This document shows positions 10,535 through 19,814 of a stretch of 64,000 nt of DNA, in pieces. The notes below the pieces were generated by a model that worked only from the letters and a program-made list of their open reading frames with translations, was not told where the DNA came from and ran no database searches. The stretch covers positions 62,001-126,000 of the forward strand of contig MU270058.1 of assembly GCA_021432635.1 (NCBI GenBank). The letters run 5' to 3'. Source of the DNA: Thozetella sp. PMI_491 (lineage: Eukaryota; Ascomycota; Sordariomycetes; Chaetosphaeriales; Chaetosphaeriaceae). Made by a program: the position numbers and the translations under genes. How positions within the stretch are numbered: the first letter of the stretch is position 1; each line of letters opens with the position of its first letter.

Positions 10535-11569
10535 CTACATGGTAAGAATGATGCGCCCAAAGAACTGACGGCTCTCCATGAGCTTCTGCGCCTCTGCTGC
10601 TTTCTCCAGTGGAAAAGAACCGTGCACTATGGCCTTCAGTTTGCCCTGCGCCATCAGTTCCAGTACCTTTGAAGCAATCTCGCGGGTTGACCGTCCGCAC
10701 CCAAATATGGTGATGTGCTTTCGGAAGACTTGGATCATGTCGATGTCTACAATCTCGCCGCCGTGCGCACCGATGGATGCTATCCGCCCCCCATCCACTA
10801 GAGATTTGATGCTGGCCTTGAGGATCTCTCCCCCAATCCCGTCAAACACAACATCCACGCCCCTTCCGTTGGTCACTCTCAACACCCCATCTGCCAGCGA
10901 CTCTTCTCTGTAGTTTATTACGTCGCTTGCGCCTAACGCCCGGACCTTCTCAACTTTGTCGGATGCGCCCACTGATGCTATCACCCTCGCTCCTGCGAGT
11001 GCGGCAACCTGCACAGCGTGAGACCCCACGCCGCCGCCGGCTCCTGTTATCATGACTGTCTCGCCTGCTCTCAGCCCGGCGGTAACGATAAGTGCCTCCC
11101 ATGCGGTAGCAAACGGAGTCATGGCTGCCGCTGCGTCTTGGTAGGACACATTGCCCGGGAGGCCAACTAGATGATGCTCCTTGACGACGACCTTCTCGGA
11201 ATAGCCTCCCCAGTGCGTTAATCCGAGGATCTTGGAATTGGTGCAAATGTTTTCTTTCCCAGACCGGCAGTTTCCACATTTGCCGCAGGAAAGTATGAAG
11301 TGCGGCGAGACGCGGTCGCCCACCTTCCAGAGCGTCACTTCCGGGCCGATAGCTTCTATCTGACCCACTGCATCGACGCCCGGGATGTGAGGAAGGGTTT
11401 GGATGGATTCCACCCCCGACACCCCATTTCGGACATCAATGTCGACGTGATTGAGCCCGCAGGCGTACACGCGAATCAATACCTCGGCGGGTCCTAGGAT
11501 CGGATCGGGGACCTCTTCATAGGAGAGTTTTTCCAGCCCACCGTGCTCGTGAAGGACGATGGCCTTCAT
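10535..11569 (-). CDS. Zinc-binding MDR-family alcohol dehydrogenase-like oxidoreductase
   Basis: Single exon of 344 residues from the start MKAIVLHEHGG; an ATG 21 bp upstream is in frame but adds only MLARYGN. Medium-chain dehydrogenase/reductase features: CGLNHVDIDVRNG, LPHIPGVDAVGQI, the structural zinc loop CGKCGNCRSGKENIC (four Cys), and the nucleotide-binding turn GAGGGVGSHAVQVA near residue 165. The GHE catalytic-zinc motif of true alcohol dehydrogenases is replaced by PGVDAVG, as in quinone-oxidoreductase-like members, so the protein probably keeps the structural zinc but acts as an NAD(P)H-dependent reductase. Cytosolic. It lies in tandem with the epoxide-hydrolase gene, 760 bp apart, not an obvious pathway unit. 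Confidence 0.9.
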   Translation of the reverse strand: MKAIVLHEHGGLEKLSYEEVPDPILGPAEVLIRVYACGLNHVDIDVRNGVSGVESIQTLPHIPGVDAVGQIEAIGPEVTLWKVGDRVSPHFILSCGKCGNCRSGKENICTNSKILGLTHWGGYSEKVVVKEHHLVGLPGNVSYQDAAAAMTPFATAWEALIVTAGLRAGETVMITGAGGGVGSHAVQVAALAGARVIASVGASDKVEKVRALGASDVINYREESLADGVLRVTNGRGVDVVFDGIGGEILKASIKSLVDGGRIASIGAHGGEIVDIDMIQVFRKHITIFGCGRSTREIASKVLELMAQGKLKAIVHGSFPLEKAAEAQKLMESRQFFGRIILTM

Positions 11570-12183
11570 ATTTCCGTAGCGGGCAAGCAAAGTAGGAATA
11601 AGTCAGAGACGCGAAGATGGTAGGTTTTGAAGTTCTCCTGAGAAGATGTAGAGGATGAGAAAGCACGCGCTGGCACTTGGGAGCTCTGCAGATTCCCAGT
11701 CCGCTTTGGCGACCCCCGCGGCCGTTTGGTACCCCACAGGTGCCCCGCAGGAACTCGGATCGTAGTGCTCATCAGCGCCGAATGTATCTGCTACTCCGGC
11801 CATGGCGGTCAGATGCCGACCACCTTCCCCTCTTCGAACGGAAAGGGGCATTTAACTGTAGTTTCGTCTCCACAGACACGCTCGATGGAGGTCTGCATCT
11901 AATGAAAGAGGCGCTTGGAGCATAGTTACAAATGTCATCCTCGACTATGCGCCGTCTCCCAAACAGATCGCAGTTCTGATAAGGGTTTGCAGACTACCAT
12001 TCTCCCTTGATTATCCTACGTAGTAACACCGTGGGTCGAGGCGAAGGGTAAGATAAGAAACTGCGAGATATCAAAAGTCAGAGGAGGTTCATGAAGGCCA
12101 AGACCGCGTTAAGCTACTAGCTATCTCGTGATTTTTGCCGTCCGTTTGTATAAACTAATAAAATGCATAGGTCATCCCCTTTA
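11570..12183. other. Intergenic, no gene seen
   Basis: 614 bp between two minus-strand genes; promoter of the oxidoreductase at its left end. No coding signal. Confidence 0.5.
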
Positions 12184-12705
12184 TTATTGACTCGGAGCGG
12201 GCTGCGGAGGAAAGAAGCCGGCGTAATAGTCCCGCTTGCCCAGCGGCACACCCTCGTTCCGTAATATCCCATACGCCGTCGAAAGGTGGAAATAAATATT
12301 TGGTAAGGCGATTCTATGTGCGTAGGCCGCTGCACTCATGTCGACGGATATGCCAGGACCTATCATTGTAGCCCCAACTACATCGGCGTGCTGATTGACC
12401 ACGTCTTTGTCAGCCTCGCTCAGTGCTCCCAGCGCCGTGTCGATGCGCTCGTAGAACTTAGCGAACGTGGTGAGATCACGTTCAAATGTCACGGGCTCTC
12501 GGCCGGTCAGCCTTGCTGCCAGATTCTCGCTGAACTGGGTCGCGATGCGGACCTGGTCCGCCAGTGGTAGCATGTCGTCATATAGACGGGCCTCAACCAG
12601 AGCGACAGCGTTGGGGCGTTCCTCGGCCTGGTGGAGAATGTGGGACAGGGTGTTGAGAATGCTCTGGGCCACCGCGATAGTTCCGTCGTAAAGAGTGAAA
12701 CTCAT
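12184..12705 (-). CDS. DUF1993 family protein
   Basis: Single exon, 173 residues from MSFTLYDGTIAVAQSIL. The frame is open upstream but the start at 12705 begins the conserved domain and lies about 100 bp downstream of a TATATATA box, so it is preferred. The sequence matches the pattern I know for DUF1993: a helical bundle starting MxxSLYxxTI, LADQVRIATQF, Glu/Asp-rich mid part (REPVTFERDL), and the late block IALPNIYFHLSTAYGILRN followed by GKRDYYAGF. The family is placed near DinB-like helical bundles; activity unknown. Cytosolic. Confidence 0.88.
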   Translation of the reverse strand: MSFTLYDGTIAVAQSILNTLSHILHQAEERPNAVALVEARLYDDMLPLADQVRIATQFSENLAARLTGREPVTFERDLTTFAKFYERIDTALGALSEADKDVVNQHADVVGATMIGPGISVDMSAAAYAHRIALPNIYFHLSTAYGILRNEGVPLGKRDYYAGFFPPQPAPSQ

Positions 12706-13329
12706 GGTTGCGAGACGGGGTTGATGGGTAAAATTTAGAGATGTAGGTCTGGCAACTATGAATCTACCATACTGGCTGCGCCGAGGAGCACGCCTGGCGC
12801 ACGCGGTATATATAAGAGACCATACTAGTGTCAAAAGCTCTCGAGAGAGCGGGTACCTGTCGCCGCGCCTAAGGTATCCTGCTAGTGAATTATAGTTTGC
12901 TGGACAGTGCTAAGCGTCATGGGGTAATGTTCAACGCCGAGCACATTCCAGATACGGAAATAAGTGGGACAACCCACTGTGTCGTGGTGTGAAGTACCAG
13001 TGTTTCATCTGTTATTCCGGATCTACTCACTTGGTAGTACAGGACTTGGCGCATTCACGACATTGACGGCTTAGCCAGTAGATCGATTGTCAGCTCTTCA
13101 TGAGCCAGTGATACGCAAGGCTGTAAGTTATAGGCTATATAGACGCGCAGCTTCTAACACTACAATACGTCTTCTAAAGGATGATCTAATCTATATGGTG
13201 TTCTAGGCGATGGCTCTAAGTCTAGTGTCTAAGGCCGAAAGACAGAGTCCCCTTCTATGAATATGACGCCCCGGTCTTCTGCTCCTGATTTCTTGTATGC
13301 ACCTCGGCAAAATCCCGTGTGCGGCCAGT
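12706..13329. other. Intergenic, no gene seen
   Basis: 624 bp holding the DUF1993 promoter (right of the start) and the 3' flank of the DUF1275 gene. Nothing else seen. Confidence 0.5.
12807..12814 (-). promoter_or_regulatory. TATA box of the DUF1993 gene
   Basis: TATATATA about 100 bp upstream of the start at 12705. Confidence 0.5.
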
Positions 13330-14267
13330 CTACGCGGCAGAGGACTTTCCCTTCTCCTCCGGAGCCGGCCGGCTCCGCCACGAGATCCAGGCCAGAGCAA
13401 TGACAACCTTGATGCCTCCGGCAATCCACAGGGCGGCGCTCATGCCAGCAGCGCTCCGCTGCAGCCAGCCGCCGGTGATACCGCCGAGGACGGAAAGAAT
13501 GATGGCGGCCACGCGGCGGTTCCGCTTCGGGTTCTTGCTTAGGCTAGCCAGCAGCAGGGGGTCCGAGAGCAGGTCGCAGTACAGCGAGGTCAGCACATTG
13601 GTCGGCACCTCGTTGAAGCCGAGGATGCGTGAGATGACGATCTGGCCGCCGAACTGGAAGGCTAGCAGGGCTAGGGGAATCAGGCTCAGCGCACTGTTCT
13701 CCTCGGCCGCGTGGGCAGCTTCCTGGACCTCGGACAGCACCGTGGGCAGGCGGGCCTCGCCGAACGACGGCACAGTGCGCGTCTGCGCCAGCGCAGCGGC
13801 GATAAAGATGAAGGCGGCTTGGATTAGGAACGACAGCGACAGCGTGGCCTTGCGCTGCGGGTGGAAGTGGCGCGACTTGGAGAAAGCCAGGCAGCCGGCC
13901 CAGAAGGAGACGATGGAGACGAGGGCGCGCAGCCAGAGCAGCGACTGGCCGGCGGGGAGCCCCGAGGCGCCGAGCGCCAGAAAGATGGTGTTTCCTGCTT
14001 GCGGGTGAGTCGAGGACCGGGGACATGACGACGCGGTTGTGGCGCTAGCTTACCGGTCTGCATCGACGCGAAGGTGCCAGTAGCATTGAAGGCGACGCTG
14101 TCGCAGAGCCCAGACACCGTGCAGCACGCGAGGACGGGAATGTCGGCGTATGACAGACTGATGTCGTCGCGCACCCGCGAGAGCCAGCTCCTGTGGTCGG
14201 CGGGCGGCGGCACCGCCTCCATGCTGGAGTCGCTCAGTTCGCCGGGCGAGAGAATTGGCGCACGCAT
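13330..14267 (-). CDS. DUF1275 (YoaK-like) integral membrane protein
   Basis: Two exons, 14267-14054 and 13994-13330, giving 292 residues; the 59-nt intron has GTAAGC and GCAG borders and rejoins FASMQTG with NTIFLALG, the family signature TGNTIFL. Several hydrophobic segments are visible: around SYADIPVLACCTVSGLCDS, SLLWLRALVSIVSFWAG, ATLSLSFLIQAAFIFIAAAL, LSLIPLALLAFQFGGQIV, VAAIILSVLGGITGGWL and AALWIAGGIKVVIALAW, so about six to seven membrane spans. A hydrophilic N-terminus of about 40 residues precedes. Family function is unknown; predicted membrane transporter-like. Local GC content is higher than the surrounding intergenic DNA. Confidence 0.88.
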
Positions 14268-16671
14268 TGTCGGCTGATGATGGCGTGGGTCAGAGCTTTG
14301 TGGCGTTGTTTCGGTTGGGGTGGTGCTTCTTCGGTCGAGGGTTCGGGGCGAGCGCCAGGGGAATGTGCTTCTTGGAAGTCACCACGGGCGAGGGCGAAGG
14401 TGGACGGTGGACGGTTGGATGGAGGGTCCTAGAGGATTGGCTCGAGGAAGGAATCCCGGGGTTTTGTCTTTTTGAGATCCCACGTCCGATAGCGAAAAGC
14501 GGCCCTGCCGTCGCCGGGGCCTTAGCCTTGGTCCGATTACACCATCGCGACGGCGTGCGGCTAGCCCCGTCAGAGACCCTCTAGCGAAGCGCAAATTTTA
14601 CGTGGAGAAGCGGCTGCGTCCCGCCCCGCCCCTGGGCCCGTGGCTCCGCTCATCGGAACCTAACCGTCTGGAGATCTCGCGGTCGCGCCGTGTTGCCATC
14701 TCACGATCTCGCCGTCACGCGACTGAGAAAACACGCAGACGTCAAGCCCGGAGCTTCCGACTCCTTCGGCGACATGCGGGCGAGGCAGGCCTTCGTTGGC
14801 GCATGATTAGCGAAATCGGAGCTAGCGGCTAGCATCCGCGGGAGTGTTCCACGTGCAGACGCCCCTGCTGCTTGGCAGATGGAAAAGGTTGCAGCCAATT
14901 AACGACGTGAAGGCAGCCGACGAGGATACTAGCGCGGCAAGAAGGATGGCACAGCAATTTCTCACTCACTCGACCCGAGCCTCTGGTATAGATAGATTTT
15001 TACTGGATTTTTTGCCCACTCAGAGGCTGCTATGGCGGTACTCTGCAGCATTTTTAACGGCCAACATAACCGAAACCGGGTGGATTTATTATATATTAAA
15101 GACGTGGCGAGGTAAAGATCGTTCAGTGATGCAGTGCATCATCATATCCTGCCACATCTGAGCCTCCTGAGGAACTTGGGCTATGTAGCACATGTCAGCC
15201 CCAGTCCGGGAAAAAGGCGCGGGTTGTGGAAAGAGTCTACTCTCCATCCAGGATCAAACAATTCTGCAACGATGGAGCCTAAAGCTGTAGTTATATCGGT
15301 ATACATGTCTTCGGTGATGTCACTTCCGAAGATGCTCAGGCAGAGGCCACCGATTCCGGCCCTAATGATGGCGATGCTGACTGAGGCTTCTTCGTCTGCG
15401 CCCGAGTTGACAGACTGGCAGTCTTTTCACCTGGCTTCATCTTGCTGCGCTGGTCGAAAGATGCAGGATATTAAAGAACGCAAGAATCTCACGCAAGATA
15501 AAACGATTCCCATAGTTCAGTTGAAACCTTGGCCGTCACTTGCCGTACTGTTTCTAGTCCAGGGCGCTGTGCCGAAGGTGATTGCTGTCGGACAAGAATG
15601 CCACATGATAAACAGACCCAAGCAAATCGATCAAATGGGATATAATATTCCAATATATTTTATCCGGATGCGTCCTGGTAGACGCGGCCATCGGCCCATG
15701 CGTTCGCCATTTCTTTCACTGTGAGATATCGCGGCTAGGCCAAGGCTAGGACGTGGAACCTCGGATACCTACAACCTGCGAAGAGGGGGTTGGCCATTGG
15801 CACACATCCCTAATCGCAGGTTAAGCACCTCGACACAGTACCGCCTCCGAATCCACTCATCAGTGCAGACGATTTGTAGTAATAATCTGGAGCGACGAAA
15901 GCTAAGAGGATAACTGGCAGCCCGCATAGCCCAATGCACGAATCACCACCATTTCGGGCTCACCCAATGAGAGACCGCTGTCAGTGGGGTTACACTGCAA
16001 GTCTGCAACAGGGATGGTGCCATGCTGAATTGTGAAATTGTGACACCCTTCACTGCAATGTTGAACCTGGACGAGCCTGGAATCTGCCAACACCCACCTG
16101 CATTTGACCTCTGCCGTGTTCACTGCATTGGTTTTCCCCCGTCCAGACCTAGCCCTTGCGGTGGTACTTCAGCTGTTGGAGTGACAGGATGGCAGTCACC
16201 TGAGAGGTTCGTCAGCATGCCCGAGCACCAAGTCGAGACCTAATAATAGCAATAGCCATTATACAAGCCTTGCTTTGGCTTTCCGTAAATATCAAATTGA
16301 CTTTCATTTGGGCCTTTCGCAGATGAACAAGCTCAAACTTGAGTATATCGCCTATAGATAACAGCCGAGTGCTTCATGTACCCTTTACAAAGGGCAACAG
16401 GTTTCATGTTACAATAACAGAGGGAATGAGTGACTGGCGTATTCATTTCTAGCTAGAAATAATGTTCAACTATCTTTGGATGACATCTTTGGTAACCTGC
16501 AGGGTTCAAACGAGGGACTGTTAAAAAAAGCAGCAATTTTTCACTCTTTCCGTTCTTCACTCCAACTCCCCCGCCGCATCGATGCTACTGACGGATACGT
16601 GTAGAATGACCTTTGCCACATGAATCATTAGTATGCACAATATTCTATAGGTTATCCTTGCCAACTCACAC
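14268..16671. other. Long gene-poor stretch
   Basis: 2.4 kb without a supported intact gene. It contains a possible Rossmann-like relic (15181-15417, minus) and a cysteine-containing minus frame at 16123-15902 of unclear status. The GC-rich left third (14270-14830) is the DUF1275 promoter side. Confidence 0.45.
15181..15417 (-). pseudogene. Possible relic of a FAD/NAD-binding protein
   Basis: A minus-strand frame reads VSIAIIRAGIGGLCLSIF, which resembles the beta-alpha-beta dinucleotide turn of FAD-dependent monooxygenases (usual pattern VAIIGAGIGGL) with Arg in place of the first Gly. It continues about 55 residues (for example DPGWRVDSFHNPR) and then stops; a stop also lies just upstream. 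No further monooxygenase motif was found next to it. It may be a decayed fragment or chance. Confidence 0.2.
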
Positions 16672-16869
16672 TTAATCGTTCTTGACGCAGATACCACGAG
16701 GGGCGCAGTGGTGGCCCTCGCAGCAACGACCGCACGGCACAGAGGGATCGCACGTGTTGCCGACAGTGCGACAGCAGGTTGCAGTTGCATCGCTCTCCGG
16801 TGCCCCAGCCAAGGAAGCTGCAGTCGCGAGACCGATGAAGAGCAGAGAGGCGCCAAGGGTGAACTTCAT
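16672..16869 (-). CDS. Small secreted cysteine-rich protein (8 Cys)
   Basis: Single exon, 65 residues. A signal peptide, MKFTLGASLLFIGLATAAS, is followed by a short acidic linker and a mature domain with eight cysteines in the order CC, C, C, C-x2-CC... more exactly TCC-x5-C-x5-C-x2-CC-x4-C-x5-C (an RxVGNxC, DPSVPCGRCC, HHCAPRGIC layout). Such compact knottin-like patterns occur in fungal effectors, antifungal or toxin-like peptides. I do not recognise a named family. A TATATATA box lies about 110 bp upstream, supporting expression. Secreted. Confidence 0.75.
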   Translation of the reverse strand: MKFTLGASLLFIGLATAASLAGAPESDATATCCRTVGNTCDPSVPCGRCCEGHHCAPRGICVKND

Positions 16870-16978
16870 ATTGGGCAGGTTTAGGGTTGTTCGAAAAGAT
16901 CTTTGGGTTTATGTGTTGTAAAAAGCTGGTGATGCGGGTTGGTTTGTAGAGGCTGGCTCTGGAGGTTAGTAAGAGATG

Positions 16979-16991
16979 TTATATATATATT
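16979..16991 (-). promoter_or_regulatory. TATA box of the 65-residue secreted protein gene
   Basis: Alternating TA run of about 12 bp, 110 bp upstream of the start at 16869; distance fits a fungal core promoter. Confidence 0.5.
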
Positions 16992-17987
16992 TGCTAAGCA
17001 TAGCAATATATAGCCTTTCAACTATATCAACTCTTTGAGAAGTTGAAGATCTCGTTGTTTCACCAATCAGCTCTCGGGTTGTGCAGTCCACGGACGCGAT
17101 CCCAATCTACCTAACCGACAGCCCGATCATGAACATGGCAGTGTGCGTCAGCTTACGCGCAGATCAAGAAGCCTTCGGAGAAGACAGAGAGGTAATTACA
17201 ATATACCAACGTAACATATAGAGAGAAAGGAGTATGGCCAAAGACATGTATGCAGAAACTTCTATTTCTCCTATTAATTTATCCAAGTAAACCCGGACCC
17301 GGACTAGTTGCTCGTGAAAAACAACTCTATTTATGAAATAAACTCGCATAAATATTCGCATTTGAGTTCTCGGGCTCATCGTTGTCCTCTATTGTTTTCA
17401 AGAGCGACAGCCGACAACCCGGGCCGATATATCCGCCCTCCGGTATGTCTCAGTGAGCTCCATAAATTTGCACAGATCGCATATTGATTCCGTTTCACCG
17501 CTCCAAATTGATTGCTTTTGATCCTCCCACGGTATATCGGATAACGGAAAGTCAGCGTTGGACTCAGGATTCCCTGTGTGACTATTGTTGATCCCATACG
17601 GAAGAAACTCCGGAGCCTAGTCCAGGCTCAGGTCGATAGTAATGGCCATCTAGGGTAGCGAGCAGGACCTTTTGCTCCGAACTATTGTCTCAGTCTGCTT
17701 CCCTGGCAGGAGGTCGTGAGCGACAATCCTGAAGGATCCGTTTGAACGACACGAGCTTTTCACGATCTACAACCTTGTGCTTATTTGTGAGAGGTGTACG
17801 GGACTAGGGATATAAACCTAATAATAGACACCAGGATATGAACCCATTAAATGCTAAAGAGAGAGCAACAGCGCAAGGAAGACGCCTCAGAGAAGTCAAC
17901 AAGAGGGTACTATTGTGGCGACCATGCACCACAGAGCTCTTTGGCTAGCCAAACACCCCCATCTTTGAACAAATAAAGATACGACAT

Positions 17988-18420
17988 CTATAATTCGGGA
18001 TAGATGATCACCTCTTCCATCGCCCGGTTGGACAAGTTATAGCGAGAGCGCCGTTCCTTCCACTGGCTACGCATGACCGAGTTGCACGCCGCTGAGAATG
18101 GTCAAGAAATGTCTCTCTCCCGCCAATTATCATTCGGTCCTATTGCGGGAGAGTCTGACGATATTCCAATCGTCGTTGTGAATCTCGATCCCCACCGAAC
18201 TGGGGCGACATGGGTTCACCAGATCTCCACACTCGGGATGGAGACGCATTCAACGTGATAGGCCGGCTCGCCTACACTTGCTAGCTGGAAGTCTTCTCTC
18301 GTGTAGCACAACTCATAGAGCTAGCTCAGCCAGTAAAACCTCGTTAAGCCCCAGGAAAGATGTTCCAGTAGTTACAGTTGCTAGTACCGTGACAATAAAC
18401 AGCCAGGAAGGTCGCGCCAT
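17988..18420 (-). pseudogene. Secreted-protein-like locus, decayed or with unresolved introns
   Basis: Minus-strand pieces look coding but lie in different frames. The first starts with ATG at 18420 and reads MARPSWLFIVTVLATVTTGT, a good signal peptide, closing after about 36 codons. Next are short stretches reading GEPAYHVECVSIPSVEIW and VGIEIHNDDWNIVRLSRN, and last a stretch CNSVMRSQWKERRSRYNLSN running to a stop at 17988. Simple introns do not join all of them cleanly, so this may be a gene with several tiny introns or a decayed effector-like gene. No family recognised. Confidence 0.3.
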
Positions 18421-18962
18421 GTCGGTCTTGAGGAATTTTCCTTTAGAAAGACTTTAAGTAACACTTAACTAAGTAGGTTGATAACATAATATCTTATCCA
18501 AGCCATCTCTAGGCAATACCATTGTTGACGGGTTCTGTAATAGCTACACTCCATACTCACCTTCTCTTTGTAGACCCTTGCCTAGCAGATCTCTCGCTAA
18601 AAATAATAATTAAATAGCGGTGTGATTTTCGCATTTTGATACTACAGATTCGGTGCAGGTTGGCGTAGCAAGGATCGGATTTAGGCCTATCTAGTAAAAA
18701 GGCAGGCGGCCACACTAGCCAACTGAAACAGATCTCTTACTTTGATAAGAGTGTATCGACTGGGCTTTTATGTATAACTACCTGCCGTTTCTAGCCTAAA
18801 ATGATGCGTTCTACCGGAATAGGCGAGGCTGCGTCGCGTACAGCTTCCTCTATCTTTAATTTCGTTTACTCGAAATGCTACCGTTACAATAAAGGAATGT
18901 GTCAGTGTGCGAGATTTCTATATTATCAGATATGAGACCCTATCAACGGAGAGGGCTAGCTG

Positions 18963-18969
18963 TATAAAG
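18963..18969 (+). promoter_or_regulatory. TATA box of the 52-residue secreted protein gene
   Basis: TATAAAG about 205 bp upstream of the start at 19173; a 5' UTR of roughly 170 nt would follow. Confidence 0.4.
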
Positions 18970-19172
18970 AGGTAGAACCCCTGGAACGCATGTCTGCAGA
19001 GTTCTAATCGCCGGGGCCATAAAGTGACAACCACTTCCCAAGGAACACAATCTAAACCTTCCATTCCAAGAGTCGCAATAAACTTTTGCCAACAACTTCT
19101 GCATATCAGAGCTTTGATCTACCGCAAAACTTTCCCCACAACCTATCTAAACCAGGTCGAACTCGAGCCACA

Positions 19173-19331
19173 ATGCAGCTTCTTAACGTTATCACCTTCT
19201 CCGCTGCGCTTCTCGCCGGTGTCGTGTCGGCAACGAACCTTGGAGACCCGTGCGATGGGAGCAACCCACAGTCTTGCAACGACGCTTGGCTGGTATGCGC
19301 TATCGATGGAACTTGCATCAGCGTTGACTAG
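19173..19331 (+). CDS. Very small secreted protein with four cysteines
   Basis: Single exon, 52 residues, start MQLLNVITFSAALLAGVVSA in the context CACAATG. The signal peptide is about 20 residues long, leaving a mature peptide of about 32 residues with four cysteines (DPC, SC, VC, TC). The frame is open upstream but the preferred start is where the signal peptide begins. No family recognised; size and composition fit a candidate effector or peptide signal. Same general class as the 65-residue protein 2.3 kb to the left but with a different cysteine pattern, so not an obvious duplicate. Confidence 0.6.
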   Translation: MQLLNVITFSAALLAGVVSATNLGDPCDGSNPQSCNDAWLVCAIDGTCISVD

Positions 19332-19814
19332 ATTATATCGCCTTGACGGATGAAGTGCGAGTCACTTTAAACGCATGGAGAAAGTGAAGGACCAACTATG
19401 TCTTGGAGATGTTGGGTAGATTTGGATTGCAGTCTAGAAATACTATACTGGAAGTCAGTATTATGAGGGGTTCTCAGAAGCCCGCCTTATGCTTAGGAAA
19501 TTTTACGAGCATGCGTTGTGTCTGGCAAATGACGATTGTTTCTATCTCTAGCGATCAACCCATTTCCTCTTGCATTGTCAAGTCTAGTACAAACCTCTAG
19601 GGCTGTTATAGCGCTTATCCTCTGTTCAATGTATACTTGACTCCTGGCCTGAGCACGCCACCATCTCTGGTCTGCGTGGTGCCTTTACTTAATGTATTCT
19701 TTGAGGCTCATTGACTTAGGGTCTGTGAACGGCAGCTGTTTCTAGCTGACGTATTAGGAACCAGTTAAATGTTTGTAAATCAACGCGGTACTCGCTCTAT
19801 TTGCCAACATATTT
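19332..19814. other. Intergenic, no gene seen
   Basis: 483 bp between convergent genes; nothing recognised. Confidence 0.5.

Larger units (their letters stand above)
16870..19172. other. AT-rich gene-poor stretch between two secreted-protein genes
   Basis: 2.3 kb, clearly richer in A and T than the gene blocks, without an intact recognised gene. It holds the promoters of the two flanking small secreted proteins and a secreted-protein-like locus of uncertain integrity at 17988-18420. Confidence 0.45.

Noticed and set aside
15902-16123. Minus-strand frame with several Cys (SRLVQVQHCSEGCHNF), possible secreted peptide exon
   Set aside because: No signal peptide exon could be joined upstream; left as low-grade possibility.
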